Shown here: piece after piece, positions 18,892 through 27,055 of the stretch | Numbering within the stretch: position 1 is the first letter of the stretch | Layout: every line of letters begins with the position of its first letter | NCBI GenBank assembly: GCA_022824805.1 | Contig: JAJDZE010000035.1 | Span: forward strand, 1-32,035 | Origin: Acidimicrobiia bacterium | GTDB lineage: Bacteria; Actinomycetota; Acidimicrobiia; Acidimicrobiales; Poriferisodalaceae | DNA: 32,035 bases | Direction: 5' to 3' | Notes under the pieces: model-generated | Seen by the model: the letters and a program-made list of their open reading frames with translations, nothing else | Told to the model about the DNA's origin: nothing | Database searches by the model: none | Position numbers and translations under genes: made by a program

Positions 18892-21021
18892 CTACCGGCG
18901 AGGATTGCGCACCTCGACGTGGGCGATGTCGCCGGCGGGCTCGAAGCCCAGCACTTGGCCGAGGAAGGACAGCTCGGCTTCGAGTGCCGCCACGATGTTT
19001 GGGCCGCGCCGGAAGCCGTGTCCCTCGCCCTCGAACAGCAGATAGGCGTGCGGCACTCCCGCATCTGCCAGGGCGGCCACTACCTGTTCGGATTGGCTCT
19101 GGGGCACCACCCGGTCCTCGGTGCCTTGCAGCACGAGCATCGGAGTCCGCAGCCGGTCGGTCCGCCAGATGGGGGATCGCTCCCGGTACAGGTCGGCCTG
19201 CTCGGGCCAGGCGCCGATGAGCCCGTCGAGGTAGCGGGCCTCGAACTTGTGGGTGTCGCGAGCGAGCGCCTCCAGATCGGCCACCCCGTAGCGGGAGATG
19301 CCGGCGGCGAACACGTCGCTGCCGGTGAGCGCGCACAGCGTGGTGTAGCCGCCTGCCGAGCCGCCCTTGATGACCAGGCGCTGGGAATCCACCGCACCCG
19401 CGGCGGCCAAGTGGAGTGCCGCGGCGATGCAGTCCTGCGTGTCGACGACGCCCCACTGGCCCCGCAGCAGGTTGCGGAAGGCGGTGCCGTAGCCGGTGCT
19501 GCCGCCATAGTTCACGTCCACTACGGCAATGCCGCGGGTGGTCCAGTACTGGATGCCCAGGTCGACCGAGCTGCGGGCCGAGCCGGTGGGCCCGCCGTGG
19601 CTGAGCACCATGAGCGGCGGCAGCTCGCCCGGTGAGCCCGGCTCGGCTGTCTCGGCGGGCGCTGAATCCGCCGAGCCCCTCGCGTCGCCGCCGGTTGCTG
19701 TGTGCATGGTCGCGTTGGTCGGCGGGAAGAAGAACGCGTGCGCTCGACGGCCGCCGTCGCTCTCGAAGGTGAACGGCTGCGCCACCGAGACGTCGTCGCC
19801 GTCGAGGACGGACGGCTCGGTGGCACTGAGCTGGCGGTGGCCGCCGTCGGGCGCAATCTCCACCACTGCAGCCCGACGGGTCCAACCGGCGGCCACGGTG
19901 ACGACCGATCCGCCGCCCGTGACCGCAAGCCGACCGAAGTCGGTGAACCCGCTCGGAGTCTCTTCCAGCCGTCCGTCGCGGATGGTCCCGAGGTGGCCGA
20001 CACCGCCTGAGGTCCATGTGCACCACAGCGTCCCGTCGACGCTCCAGCCGTAGTTCGCCTGCGCGAAGACCCATGCCGGCACGCCGAACTCACGGCCGTG
20101 CTCCCCGCCGGCCGCTGCGTCGCCCAGCACCGGTTCGGCAGCACCCGTCTCGGTATCGACGCGGTGGATCGACCACCAGCCGTCGACATCGGTGACGACG
20201 TGCAGATCGCCGTCCGGGCGCCAAGCCGGCTGGCTCAGGGCGGGGCCGTCGCACAGCACCCGGTCGGTGCCCGGCACCGGCTCGCCGTCGTCCAGGTCGA
20301 CCAGATGCAGGCGCGTGTGATCCCACGGCATGTTGGGGTGGTCCCAGCTGAGATACGCCAGCAGGGATCCGTCTGGCGCGGGACGGGGCGACGAGTAGAA
20401 GTCAGCACCGGTGGCCAGCACGCTGACCGTTCCGTCCAGTCGAATCGCGACCAGCTCGTTGCGCGGCTCGCCTCCCGTTTCGTCGTGGGATTCGCGCACC
20501 CACACGCTGATCGGATCGACGGCCGCGCCACCGGAGTTTCCGTGCGGGGCGGGTACCAGAGCGGGGTCGGCGTACCGCAGCCCCCGCGGGATGCCTGGTT
20601 CCGGGGTCACCGCGCGAGGCGCGTCTTCTCCGGTCGCGTCGAACAGCCGCACCCGGTGGTCGCTCATGCAGTTGGCCAGCACGAAGTGACTGCCGTCGGC
20701 AGCTTCGAACGGCAGCCAGGCGCCGCCGCCGTATTCGTGGACGGAGGTGCGGATGTCTGCCTCCGAGGTGTGGGGAACGTCGGCGGGCACTGCACCGAGC
20801 TCGTCGAGACGCACCCGCACCACGGAACCTCGACCATGGTCGAGGGGTCGTTCTTCCACCCAGTAGGCCCATGCGCCGACGACGCGCGGCTCGCTCCGTC
20901 GCACAGCACCCGCGGCGACGTCGGTCGCCCGCAGCGGCGACGGCCACGCACCATGCGGAATTTTCCCGGAACCATCGGGGTGTCGGACCGATTCGTCTTG
21001 ACAGGGCGATGATGAACTCAT
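18892..21021 (-). CDS. S9 family (prolyl oligopeptidase-type) serine peptidase
   Basis: The product is 709 residues. The N-terminal portion (about 40-420) consists of beta-propeller-like repeats (SSPRPAPDGSLLAYLSWDHPNMPWD, SQPAWRPDGDLHVVTD). The C-terminal alpha/beta-hydrolase domain carries the triad Ser555 (IKGGSAGGYTT), Asp636 (LQGTEDRVVPQSQ) and His668 (FEGEGHGFRR). LSHGGPTGSARSSVDLGIQYWTTRGIAVVDVNYGGSTGYG precedes the nucleophile, as usual for acylaminoacyl/dipeptidyl peptidases of S9. There is no signal peptide, so it is probably cytosolic and degrades short peptides. ATG 21021 follows AAGGA with a four-base spacer on the minus strand. An Ala/Gly-rich stretch near residues 441-466 lies between the two domains. 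Confidence 0.9.
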   Translation of the reverse strand: MSSSSPCQDESVRHPDGSGKIPHGAWPSPLRATDVAAGAVRRSEPRVVGAWAYWVEERPLDHGRGSVVRVRLDELGAVPADVPHTSEADIRTSVHEYGGGAWLPFEAADGSHFVLANCMSDHRVRLFDATGEDAPRAVTPEPGIPRGLRYADPALVPAPHGNSGGAAVDPISVWVRESHDETGGEPRNELVAIRLDGTVSVLATGADFYSSPRPAPDGSLLAYLSWDHPNMPWDHTRLHLVDLDDGEPVPGTDRVLCDGPALSQPAWRPDGDLHVVTDVDGWWSIHRVDTETGAAEPVLGDAAAGGEHGREFGVPAWVFAQANYGWSVDGTLWCTWTSGGVGHLGTIRDGRLEETPSGFTDFGRLAVTGGGSVVTVAAGWTRRAAVVEIAPDGGHRQLSATEPSVLDGDDVSVAQPFTFESDGGRRAHAFFFPPTNATMHTATGGDARGSADSAPAETAEPGSPGELPPLMVLSHGGPTGSARSSVDLGIQYWTTRGIAVVDVNYGGSTGYGTAFRNLLRGQWGVVDTQDCIAAALHLAAAGAVDSQRLVIKGGSAGGYTTLCALTGSDVFAAGISRYGVADLEALARDTHKFEARYLDGLIGAWPEQADLYRERSPIWRTDRLRTPMLVLQGTEDRVVPQSQSEQVVAALADAGVPHAYLLFEGEGHGFRRGPNIVAALEAELSFLGQVLGFEPAGDIAHVEVRNPRR

Positions 21022-21127
21022 AGTTTCCTTGTTGGTTCAGACAAACTGCCGTGGTCACTCACAGTGGGTATGTTCCGCGGCAGTGCGAGCGTGCGCTCCG
21101 GGTTTTCCACCGACCCGTGACGCGCAA

Positions 21128-21165
21128 GTGGACCGGGGGAGCGCCCACCAACTCCCTCGGTCCAC
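21128..21165 (-). terminator. Terminator-like hairpin after xseB
   Basis: Bases 21128-21141 pair with 21152-21165 over 14 base pairs (one G-U) with a ten-base loop. It begins 22 bases after the xseB stop on the minus strand and separates xseAB from the S9 peptidase gene. No U-tract follows. Confidence 0.55.
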
Positions 21166-21186
21166 ACATGCCCGTACGGCCATTCC

Positions 21187-21462
21187 TCAGGAATCTTCCT
21201 CGACCGTGGTCGCCGGATCGTGCTGGGCGAGGATGGACGTCAGCGACAGCTCAGTGGCACGCAGGCGCCCTTCGCAGTGCGCGATCAGCAGCGAGGCTCG
21301 TTCAACCTGCGAGGCCAGCGTGTCGATGTCGACATCGTCGCTCTCGAGGCTCGCCAAGATGGTTTCGAGTTCGGCCATCGACTCGGCGTAGCCGCCGAAG
21401 GGGGCATCATCCGGTTCCGCGCCAGCGCGAGCGCCAGTGCGATGGTCGGCATCCTCAGCCAT
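21187..21462 (-). CDS. xseB: Exodeoxyribonuclease VII small subunit
   Basis: The product is 91 residues. FGGYAESMAELETILASLESDDVDIDTLASQVERASLLIAHCEGRL is the characteristic helical hairpin of XseB. Several copies of XseB bind each XseA to form exonuclease VII, which degrades single-stranded DNA from both ends. Its ATG overlaps the xseA stop (TGATG), indicating translational coupling, and AAGGAC inside the end of xseA serves as ribosome site. The first 20 residues are a charged, non-conserved extension. Confidence 0.93.
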   Translation of the reverse strand: MAEDADHRTGARAGAEPDDAPFGGYAESMAELETILASLESDDVDIDTLASQVERASLLIAHCEGRLRATELSLTSILAQHDPATTVEEDS

Positions 21463-22946
21463 CAGTGGTCCTTCCTGTCGTCGGATCGATTGCCGGCCGG
21501 TTCGTCGGCCCGCTCGTCTGCTGGGACATCGGCTGCACCGCTGTCGTGCACGATGCTGGCGAACACTGCGTGCTGGGTCTCGGTGGAGATCGTGTCGCCG
21601 GTGGCAGGCATCTCGCGCACGATGCTGCCGTCGGCTGCGCGCGTGATCGAGAAACCCCGGGCCAAGGTTCGCTCGGGCGCAACTGCCGACACCAGTGCCG
21701 ACGCAGAACGCAGTTGGGCCTTCGCGGCGCCGAGGCGTCGCGCCGAGGCTCGTTCCAACCGGGGCCGCAGGGCACGGAGCGACACCGTGCCGCGCTGCAC
21801 ATGGGTAGGACTGCGCTGCAGCGACCGGCGCGCGCCGGCGAGTTTTCCGGCGGCGGTGCGGCAGTGACGCTGCGTGTGGTGGCCCAGCCGCAGTCGGGCC
21901 TCGCCGAGCCACGCGCGCGGGCGCGCGAGCCGGCGCTCGGTCAGCAGGCCCAGCACACTTCGTGCCGTCGCCAGACGCGCCGCTGCGGCTGCAGCTCGGG
22001 TGCGGCCGAGCCGGTCCACCTCGCGCCGGGTTCGAGCCAGGCGTTCGTCGAAGGCGGCGACGTGGGCAACCAGCGCGGCGCCGCACGCGGTCGGCGTCTT
22101 GGCAGCCGTGTGCGCCACCTGGTCGGCCACCGAGGTGTCGATCTCGTGACCGATCCCGCAGAACACTGGCAGCGGGCACAGCGCTATGGCCTTCGCCACG
22201 CTTGCGAGGTCGAACGCCAGCAGATCGGTGCGGTCGCCCCCGCCGCGTACCACGGCGATCACATCGACCTCGGCCTGCCCGAGCGTGCGCAGCGCCGCCA
22301 CCAGATCGGCCTCGGCCGTGACGCCCTGCACTCTGGCATCGCACAGCAGCACTTCGAACGCGTACCCGCTCGTCGCCAGCTCATGGACGAAGTCGGCGTG
22401 GGCCGCGCTGCCGTCGGCCGTGACGAGCCCGACGCGCAGCGGCACCAGCGGCAGCGGCGCGCCGGCGTTGCGCCGCAGCAGCCCCGATTCGGCCAGCTCG
22501 GCAAGGATCCGCTCGCGGTCGGCTGCGAGCACGCCCAGGGTGAAGTGCGGGTCGACGCCGCTCATGATGAGCTGCACCTGCCCGCTGCCGGCGTAGTACT
22601 CCACTTCGGCGCGGATGCGCACCTCGATGCCGTCGTCGAGCGTCAGACCGCCTGCTGCGGCGAGGTCGCGGTTCACCAGGCGCTGGCGTCCCTTGAACAG
22701 CGCCACCCGCATGCGAGCGCCCCGGCGATCGTTGCCCGAGCCCGGCTCGATGAGGTTGAAGTAGATGTGGCCGCTCGCCGCCACCGAGTAGCCGATGATC
22801 TCGCCGCGCACCCAGACCTCGCCGGGAAAGGCCCGCTGGATCGTCTCGCCGACGGCGGCCGTCAGATCCGAGACCGACCACGTGCCGTCGGGCTGGCCTG
22901 CCGGGTCCCCGACCGCGGCCCTGATGCGGCTGACAGCGCTGCTCAC
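21462..22946 (-). CDS. xseA: Exodeoxyribonuclease VII large subunit
   Basis: From GTG 22946 the product is 494 residues. It has an N-terminal OB-fold (WSVSDLTAAVGETIQRAFPGEVWVRGEIIGY, then SGHIYFNLIEP), the catalytic domain (LPLVPLRVGLVTADGSAAHADFVHEL, VIAVVRGGGDRTDLLAFD, LPVFCGIGHEIDTSVADQVAHTAAKTPTACG) and a long Arg/Ala-rich coiled-coil region that binds XseB. It ends with the small domain LARGFSITRAADGSIVRE. The enzyme removes single-stranded DNA in repair and recombination. The frame is open up to a TTG at 23012, but the family homology begins after 22946. The C-terminal tail is acidic and longer than usual. Confidence 0.93.
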   Translation of the reverse strand: MSSAVSRIRAAVGDPAGQPDGTWSVSDLTAAVGETIQRAFPGEVWVRGEIIGYSVAASGHIYFNLIEPGSGNDRRGARMRVALFKGRQRLVNRDLAAAGGLTLDDGIEVRIRAEVEYYAGSGQVQLIMSGVDPHFTLGVLAADRERILAELAESGLLRRNAGAPLPLVPLRVGLVTADGSAAHADFVHELATSGYAFEVLLCDARVQGVTAEADLVAALRTLGQAEVDVIAVVRGGGDRTDLLAFDLASVAKAIALCPLPVFCGIGHEIDTSVADQVAHTAAKTPTACGAALVAHVAAFDERLARTRREVDRLGRTRAAAAAARLATARSVLGLLTERRLARPRAWLGEARLRLGHHTQRHCRTAAGKLAGARRSLQRSPTHVQRGTVSLRALRPRLERASARRLGAAKAQLRSASALVSAVAPERTLARGFSITRAADGSIVREMPATGDTISTETQHAVFASIVHDSGAADVPADERADEPAGNRSDDRKDH

Positions 22947-23040
22947 GGCTGTGAGGCTGTCACGAATTCGCCCGCGTCGCGACCAAATTATTCCACGCCA
23001 GCCGTGCGGCAAGCCAGGCGGTCAGCCGTGCAGGCGTCGA

Positions 23041-23046
23041 TAGGGT
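23041..23046 (+). promoter_or_regulatory. Putative -10 box (TAGGGT) of tRNA-Ser(CGA)
   Basis: TAGGGT ends seven bases before the mature 5' end of the tRNA at 23054, where a -10 box must lie if transcription begins at or near the tRNA. It is the same hexamer seen six bases before the aroC and aminotransferase start codons, which supports reading those as -10 boxes too. Confidence 0.55.
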
Positions 23047-23053
23047 GCGCTGC

Positions 23054-23143
23054 GGAAGGTTGCCAGAGCGGACGAATGGGGCGGTCTCGAAAACCGTTGT
23101 GGCCTTCGGGTCACCGTGGGTTCGAATCCCACACCTTCCGCCA
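23054..23143 (+). tRNA. tRNA-Ser (anticodon CGA)
   Basis: This is a 90-base class II tRNA. The acceptor stem is GGAAGGT paired with ACCTTCC, with discriminator G and an encoded CCA at 23141-23143. The anticodon loop CTCGAAA places CGA at 23088-23090, reading UCG. A long variable arm (GTGGCCTTCGGGTCAC) and the T-arm GTGGGTTCGAATCCCAC follow, typical of serine tRNA. Confidence 0.95.
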
Positions 23144-23188
23144 CACTCCTACCGCTTTCGGGCGTAGCGCGTCCGCGCTGCGAGCGGC

Positions 23189-23635
23189 TCAACGGTGAGC
23201 GCTGAAGAACTCGCTGAGCAGCGCGCCGCACTCGGCCTCGCGCACACCGCCGACCACCTCGCAGTTGTGGTTGAAGCGCGGATCGACCAGCAGGTTGTAG
23301 TGGGTTCCCGCCGCACCCGCTTTGGGGTCGTAGGCCCCGAACACCACCCGCGCCACCCGGGCCGACAGCGCAGCCCCCGCGCACATCGGGCACGGTTCGA
23401 GCGTGACGGCCAGCGTTGCGCCGCTCAGCCGCCAGTCGCCGATCGCCGCAGCGGCATCGCGCAGTGCCAGCACCTCGGCGTGGGCAGTGGGGTCGTTGGT
23501 GGTCTCGCGCTCGTTGTGCCGTGCGGCCAGCACCTGGCCGTCGACGATCACCACAGCGCCGACCGGCACCTCGCCAACCGCCGCAGCCTGCCGCGCCTGT
23601 TCCAGTGCCAACTCGATGGCTGCTTCGTCTGTCAT
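23189..23635 (-). CDS. tadA: tRNA-specific adenosine deaminase
   Basis: The product is 148 residues. It has the cytidine-deaminase-fold zinc site: His52-Ala-Glu54 (PTAHAEVLAL) and Pro81-Cys82-x-x-Cys85 (LEPCPMCAGAAL). It converts adenosine to inosine at position 34 of tRNA-Arg(ACG), and is essential in most bacteria. FGAYDPKAGAAGTHYNLLVDPRFNH is the tRNA-contacting region seen in TadA. I chose ATG 23635 from the family N-terminus; the frame continues upstream only through the tRNA gene. It lies 19 bases downstream of tRNA-Ser(GGA) on the same strand and may share its transcript. Confidence 0.94.
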   Translation of the reverse strand: MTDEAAIELALEQARQAAAVGEVPVGAVVIVDGQVLAARHNERETTNDPTAHAEVLALRDAAAAIGDWRLSGATLAVTLEPCPMCAGAALSARVARVVFGAYDPKAGAAGTHYNLLVDPRFNHNCEVVGGVREAECGALLSEFFSAHR

Positions 23636-23654
23636 AGCCGCCTTGCCTGACACG

Positions 23655-23743
23655 CGGAGAGTGTGGGATTCGAACCCACGGAGGCCGATGAAAGCCTCAC
23701 ACGCTTTCCAAGCGAGCCCATTCGTCCACTCTGGCAACTCTCC
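23655..23743 (-). tRNA. tRNA-Ser (anticodon GGA)
   Basis: On the minus strand the acceptor GGAGAGT (23743-23737) pairs with ACTCTCC (23662-23656), with discriminator G at 23655. The CCA end is not encoded. The anticodon loop TTGGAAA places GGA at 23709-23707, reading UCC and UCU. It has a long variable arm and the same T-arm, GTGGGTTCGAATCCCAC, as the other serine tRNA. One U-U mismatch sits in the anticodon stem. Confidence 0.95.
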
Positions 23744-23779
23744 GTATTGATGCAGCGATCAAACGACGATCCCTATGAA

Positions 23780-23926
23780 GCAGGCGTGTCGCCGTCTGGC
23801 GAGGCGGCCAGGCGATCTGCGGCACACAACGAGGTCCGCTGAGAGCTGCTGCCTCCCGGCCCTGACTCGGTTCACGGGTCGCCGTTGCACAGGACCCGGC
23901 CGCCACGTCAGACGGCGACACGCCCC
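23780..23926 (-). ncRNA. ffs: Signal recognition particle RNA (4.5S-type)
   Basis: The minus strand forms one long hairpin. Bases 23924-23909 (GGCGTGTCGCCGTCTG) pair perfectly with 23798-23783, and further in GGCGGCC pairs with GGCCGCC. At the tip lies the conserved SRP domain IV: GUCAGG, then GCC-GGGA-GGC with a GNRA tetraloop, then AGCAGC (around 23866-23844). This matches the canonical GUCAGG...GGAA...AGCAGC loop where Ffh binds. The RNA partners Ffh in targeting membrane and secreted proteins. The position beside a serine tRNA, tadA and dnaX mirrors the scr locus of Bacillus. Ends are uncertain by about five bases. Confidence 0.88.
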
Positions 23927-23928
23927 GA

Positions 23929-23934
23929 ACGATA
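23929..23934 (-). promoter_or_regulatory. Putative -10 box (TATCGT) of the SRP RNA
   Basis: On the minus strand TATCGT ends four to five bases before the first G of the SRP RNA stem. GTGACC at 23959-23954 is a possible -35 box with a 19-base spacer. Downstream on the same strand are tRNA-Ser(GGA) and tadA. Confidence 0.4.
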
Positions 23935-23993
23935 ACCGCAGCACCGCCCGATCGGTCACCGTCGGGGCGGGCGCAGCAACTGGCTGGAGTCCT

Positions 23994-23999
23994 TAGGAT
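23994..23999 (+). promoter_or_regulatory. Putative -10 box (TAGGAT) of dnaX
   Basis: TAGGAT ends nine bases before ATG 24009. No Shine-Dalgarno sequence is evident, so dnaX transcripts are probably leaderless or nearly so. The box lies in the divergent gap shared with the SRP RNA promoter. Confidence 0.45.
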
Positions 24000-24008
24000 C
24001 GCCGCGAG

Positions 24009-25856
24009 ATGCAGCACCAGTCGCTTTACCGGAGGTTCCGGCCTCAGCGGTTTGCGGAGGTGGTCGGACAGCCGCACCTGGTTCGGGCCTTGCGCAACGC
24101 CGTACGCGAGGATCGTGTCGGGCACGCGTACTTGCTGAGCGGTCCCCGCGGCACCGGCAAGACCTCCACGGCCCGCATCCTGGCCAAGGCGCTCAACTGC
24201 GAGGCGCTCACCGACGACGGGGAGCCGTGCGATGCCTGCACGAGCTGCACCGCCGTCGCAGCGGGCACCTCGTTGGACCTCATCGAGCTCGACGCGGCGT
24301 CCAACAACTCGGTGAACCACATCCGCGACATGACCGAGAAGGCGGCCCTGGTCAGCTCCGGGCGTCGCAAGGTGTACCTGCTCGACGAGGTGCACATGCT
24401 CTCGGTGGCGGCGTCCAACGCGTTGCTCAAGACCCTCGAGGAACCGCCGTCGCACGTGGTGTTCATTTTGGCCACCACCGATCCGAACAAGGTGCTGCCC
24501 ACCATCCGCAGCCGCACCCAGCAGTACGAGCTGTCGCTGGTGGGCGCGGAGGAGATGGCGCCGCACGTGCGAGCCATTGCCGAAGCGGCCGGGGCGCCGG
24601 TCGACGATGCGGTTGTCGACTATGTGACCGAACGCGGCGCCGGGTCGGTACGCGACGCGCTCTCGGCGCTCGACACGGTGCTGGCGGCCGGCGGCATTCC
24701 CGACGACCGCACCGATGTGAACGCGCTGGTGCAGGCGTTGGCACGCGCCGACTTGGCCGCGACGCTGATCGCTGTGGCTCAGGCCACCGCGGCGGGTGTC
24801 GACGCCCGAGATCTGGCCGAGCGCACCGCACGCCGCCTGCGTGACATGTTCCTGGTGGGTGCCGGTGTGGAGCCCGTCGAATTGCCGCAGGCCGACATCT
24901 CCTCGGCGCGAGAGCTGAGCGACGTGATGGGTCGCCGCAGAAACGTGCGAGCGCTCGAGGCGCTCGGCGGCGCCTTGGCGCAGATGCCCCAATCGGCCGA
25001 CCGTCGCCTGACGCTGGAAGCCGCCCTGGTGGGCCTGCTCGCCGATGAAGCGCTGGGCGCAGGCGCGCCTGACGCAGCGCCGCCCGCTGTTGAACCAGCC
25101 CGTGGCCAAGCCGCGGCTTCAGCGCCCCCCGCCGCCGGCCCCGCTGCCGCCCGAGCGGCGATGGCCGCAACCACCGCGCCTCCCTCGCTGGACGCCTCGC
25201 CCGCTGCCCCGCACCCGCCCGCACCCCCCGCTCCCCCAGCACAGCCTGCACCTCCATCGGCACCAGCACTGCCGCCGCAGGCGACCGCTGAACCGCAGCC
25301 GCCCCCTCCAGCCGAGCCCGCTTCGACGTCTGGCTCTGCGATGACGGCCCCCGAGCTCCAGCGCCTGTGGGAATCCCAGGTTGTCGAGAAGCTGCGCCCC
25401 GTGGCGAAGGGCATCTTCCGTGACGCCGTCGTACTGGCGCACGAACGCAACGTGGTGACCATCCGGCTGAGCGAAGGCGTCCCGGTCGCTCAGGCCCGGC
25501 GTCGGACCAACGAGGTGCAGCCGATCCTGTCGGCACTGCTCGATCAAGAGGCTCGCCTCGAGGTGAGCGACGCAGCAGGCGAACCCAGCCCGGTGCCGAA
25601 GGCGGGCGGCGAAGCGCCGATCTCACCGCCGGGACCTGCCGAGAGCGTCGCGCCCGCTGCATCACCGGCCGACCCGCCGTCTGCGAACGCTCCCACCGGA
25701 GGCACCTCACCCCAGTCTGAGACCGTCGACCCAGCTGCGTCAGCGCGCGCGCAGGGCACCGCTTCGTCGGACGTGTCGCAGGAGGACAAGGTGCAGCGGA
25801 TCGTGGATCACTTCCCCGGCTCGGTCGTGGTCCGCGACGATGAGGCCACAACCTGA
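24009..25856 (+). CDS. dnaX: DNA polymerase III subunit gamma/tau
   Basis: The product is 615 residues. It is the ATPase core of the clamp loader that places the sliding clamp on DNA. The N-terminus QSLYRRFRPQRFAEVVGQ is diagnostic. Walker A is GPRGTGKT (residues 45-52), the zinc module uses Cys64, Cys74, Cys77 and Cys80, and Walker B is LLDEVHML (124-131). SRTQQYELSLV marks the sensor region and RNVRALEALGGALAQMP the collar domain. Residues about 350-445 are a Pro/Ala linker, followed by a folded domain (LQRLWESQVVEKLRPVAKGIFRDA) that may serve the tau-like contact, and a disordered acidic tail. I saw no slippery heptamer for a gamma frameshift product, but I did not scan exhaustively. recR follows after 93 bases. 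Confidence 0.96.
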   Translation: MQHQSLYRRFRPQRFAEVVGQPHLVRALRNAVREDRVGHAYLLSGPRGTGKTSTARILAKALNCEALTDDGEPCDACTSCTAVAAGTSLDLIELDAASNNSVNHIRDMTEKAALVSSGRRKVYLLDEVHMLSVAASNALLKTLEEPPSHVVFILATTDPNKVLPTIRSRTQQYELSLVGAEEMAPHVRAIAEAAGAPVDDAVVDYVTERGAGSVRDALSALDTVLAAGGIPDDRTDVNALVQALARADLAATLIAVAQATAAGVDARDLAERTARRLRDMFLVGAGVEPVELPQADISSARELSDVMGRRRNVRALEALGGALAQMPQSADRRLTLEAALVGLLADEALGAGAPDAAPPAVEPARGQAAASAPPAAGPAAARAAMAATTAPPSLDASPAAPHPPAPPAPPAQPAPPSAPALPPQATAEPQPPPPAEPASTSGSAMTAPELQRLWESQVVEKLRPVAKGIFRDAVVLAHERNVVTIRLSEGVPVAQARRRTNEVQPILSALLDQEARLEVSDAAGEPSPVPKAGGEAPISPPGPAESVAPAASPADPPSANAPTGGTSPQSETVDPAASARAQGTASSDVSQEDKVQRIVDHFPGSVVVRDDEATT

Positions 25857-25949
25857 CAGCCTTGGCAGGTGAGCCGGACGACACACATGCCATAGCTGGC
25901 GCACCCAGCCGTCCGGCGCCTGGGTCGACCACCAGCAACTGGGACAGAC

Positions 25950-26546
25950 GTGTACGACGACGCCGTCGAAGACCTGATCGACGAACTCAGCCGCCTGCCC
26001 GGCATCGGCCCCAAAGGCGCCCAGCGCATCACGTTCTGGCTGCTGAAGCGACCTGCCGCAGACGCTCACCGCCTTGCCGCAGCCATCACCGCCGCCAAGG
26101 ACCGGGTGGGCTTCTGCAGCCAGTGCTGGAACCTCAGCGAGACCGACCCGTGCCCCATGTGTGCCGACCCGGCCCGTGCCATCGGGATGATCTGCGTGGT
26201 GGAGGAGCCGCGGGACGTGGTGGCGATGGAGAAGGCGGGCTTCCGGGGCCGCTACCACGTGCTCGGCGGCGCCCTCAACCCGCTCGAAGGCGTCGGGCCC
26301 GAGCAGCTGCGCATCCGCGAGCTGCTCGTCCGCCTCGACAGCGAGTCGGTCACCGAGCTGATCGTGTGCACCAATCCCAACATCGAGGGCGACACGACCG
26401 CCATGTATCTCGCTCGCCAGCTCGAGCCGCTCGGCGTGCAGGTGACCCGGCTCGCCAGCGGCCTGCCCGTCGGCGGCGACCTCGAATACGCCGACGAGCT
26501 CACGCTGGAGCGAGCCCTCCGCAACCGCCGCACCCTCAATCCGTAA
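25950..26546 (+). CDS. recR: Recombination mediator protein RecR
   Basis: The product is 198 residues, the normal RecR length. It has a helix-hairpin-helix ([24 protein letters not shown], residues 9-32), a zinc finger (Cys56, Cys59, Cys68, Cys71) and a Toprim domain ([34 protein letters not shown]). With RecO it loads RecA onto single-stranded DNA at gaps. The start is GTG 25950, giving the family N-terminus [18 protein letters not shown]. It follows dnaX, as in most bacteria, but the small ybaB/ebfC gene usually found between the two is absent here. Confidence 0.95.
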   Translation: MYDDAVEDLIDELSRLPGIGPKGAQRITFWLLKRPAADAHRLAAAITAAKDRVGFCSQCWNLSETDPCPMCADPARAIGMICVVEEPRDVVAMEKAGFRGRYHVLGGALNPLEGVGPEQLRIRELLVRLDSESVTELIVCTNPNIEGDTTAMYLARQLEPLGVQVTRLASGLPVGGDLEYADELTLERALRNRRTLNP

Positions 26547-26623
26547 ATCGCTGGACGGGCGAGCTGTACCTGTCTACGGTCCGGCGGACACTTCCCCAGC
26601 GGCCTGCACTCCCAAGGAGTGCC

Positions 26624-27010
26624 ATGGCTGCCTTCGACCCCGACCATCGAACCTCACGCGACTTGCCTGTCGCAGTGTTCAGACCCTCACCCGACCAGCG
26701 AGTGCTCGTGACCGGCAAGTGCCACGCACAGGCGCTGTGCCTGAGTTCCTGTGCCGGCCCGGACGGCATTGCTGCGGTGTTCGTCGACCCGTGCGGCGCG
26801 CTGCTGGCGATTGCCACCGCGCCGGCGGCGGTAGTAGGAGCGATGCTGGTCGATCCGGCCCCATTTGCCAGGCTGACTGAGCTGCTCGGCGCGAGCCGCG
26901 TGTATCTCGAAGCACCCGCTGCCGATGCGCGAGCGGTCGGCGATGCCGTCGCAGCTGCGATGTGGCCGATGTCTGTGGCGACCGAAGTGCTGCCTCGGCC
27001 TGCCGCATAG
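26624..27010 (+). CDS. Hypothetical protein, 128 residues
   Basis: I do not recognise this protein. It starts at ATG 26624 behind a good ribosome site (AAGGAGT, 26614-26620), one of the clearest in the window. The sequence (VAVFRPSPDQRVLVTGKCHAQALCLSSCAG, then GIAAVFVDPCGALLAIATAPAAVVGAMLVDPAPFARLTELLGASRVYLEAP) suggests a small alternating alpha/beta domain with no signal peptide or clear membrane segment. Three to four cysteines lie in the first half (GKCHAQALCLSSC, DPCG). It lies 77 bases after recR on the same strand and converges with the thiolase gene 45 bases away. Confidence 0.6.
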   Translation: MAAFDPDHRTSRDLPVAVFRPSPDQRVLVTGKCHAQALCLSSCAGPDGIAAVFVDPCGALLAIATAPAAVVGAMLVDPAPFARLTELLGASRVYLEAPAADARAVGDAVAAAMWPMSVATEVLPRPAA

Positions 27011-27055
27011 CTCGCGCAAGCACGATTCCTTACACGATCACCATGCCCGGCTGGC

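Noticed and set aside
21051-23198. 715-codon open frame on the plus strand opposite xseAB
   Set aside because: The minus strand encodes clear XseA and XseB motifs, and the plus frame is Arg/Gln/His-rich and runs into the tRNA-Ser gene.
23022-23393. Small minus-strand frame overlapping tRNA-Ser(CGA) and tadA
   Set aside because: It is antisense to the tRNA and out of frame with tadA. It is explained by those genes.
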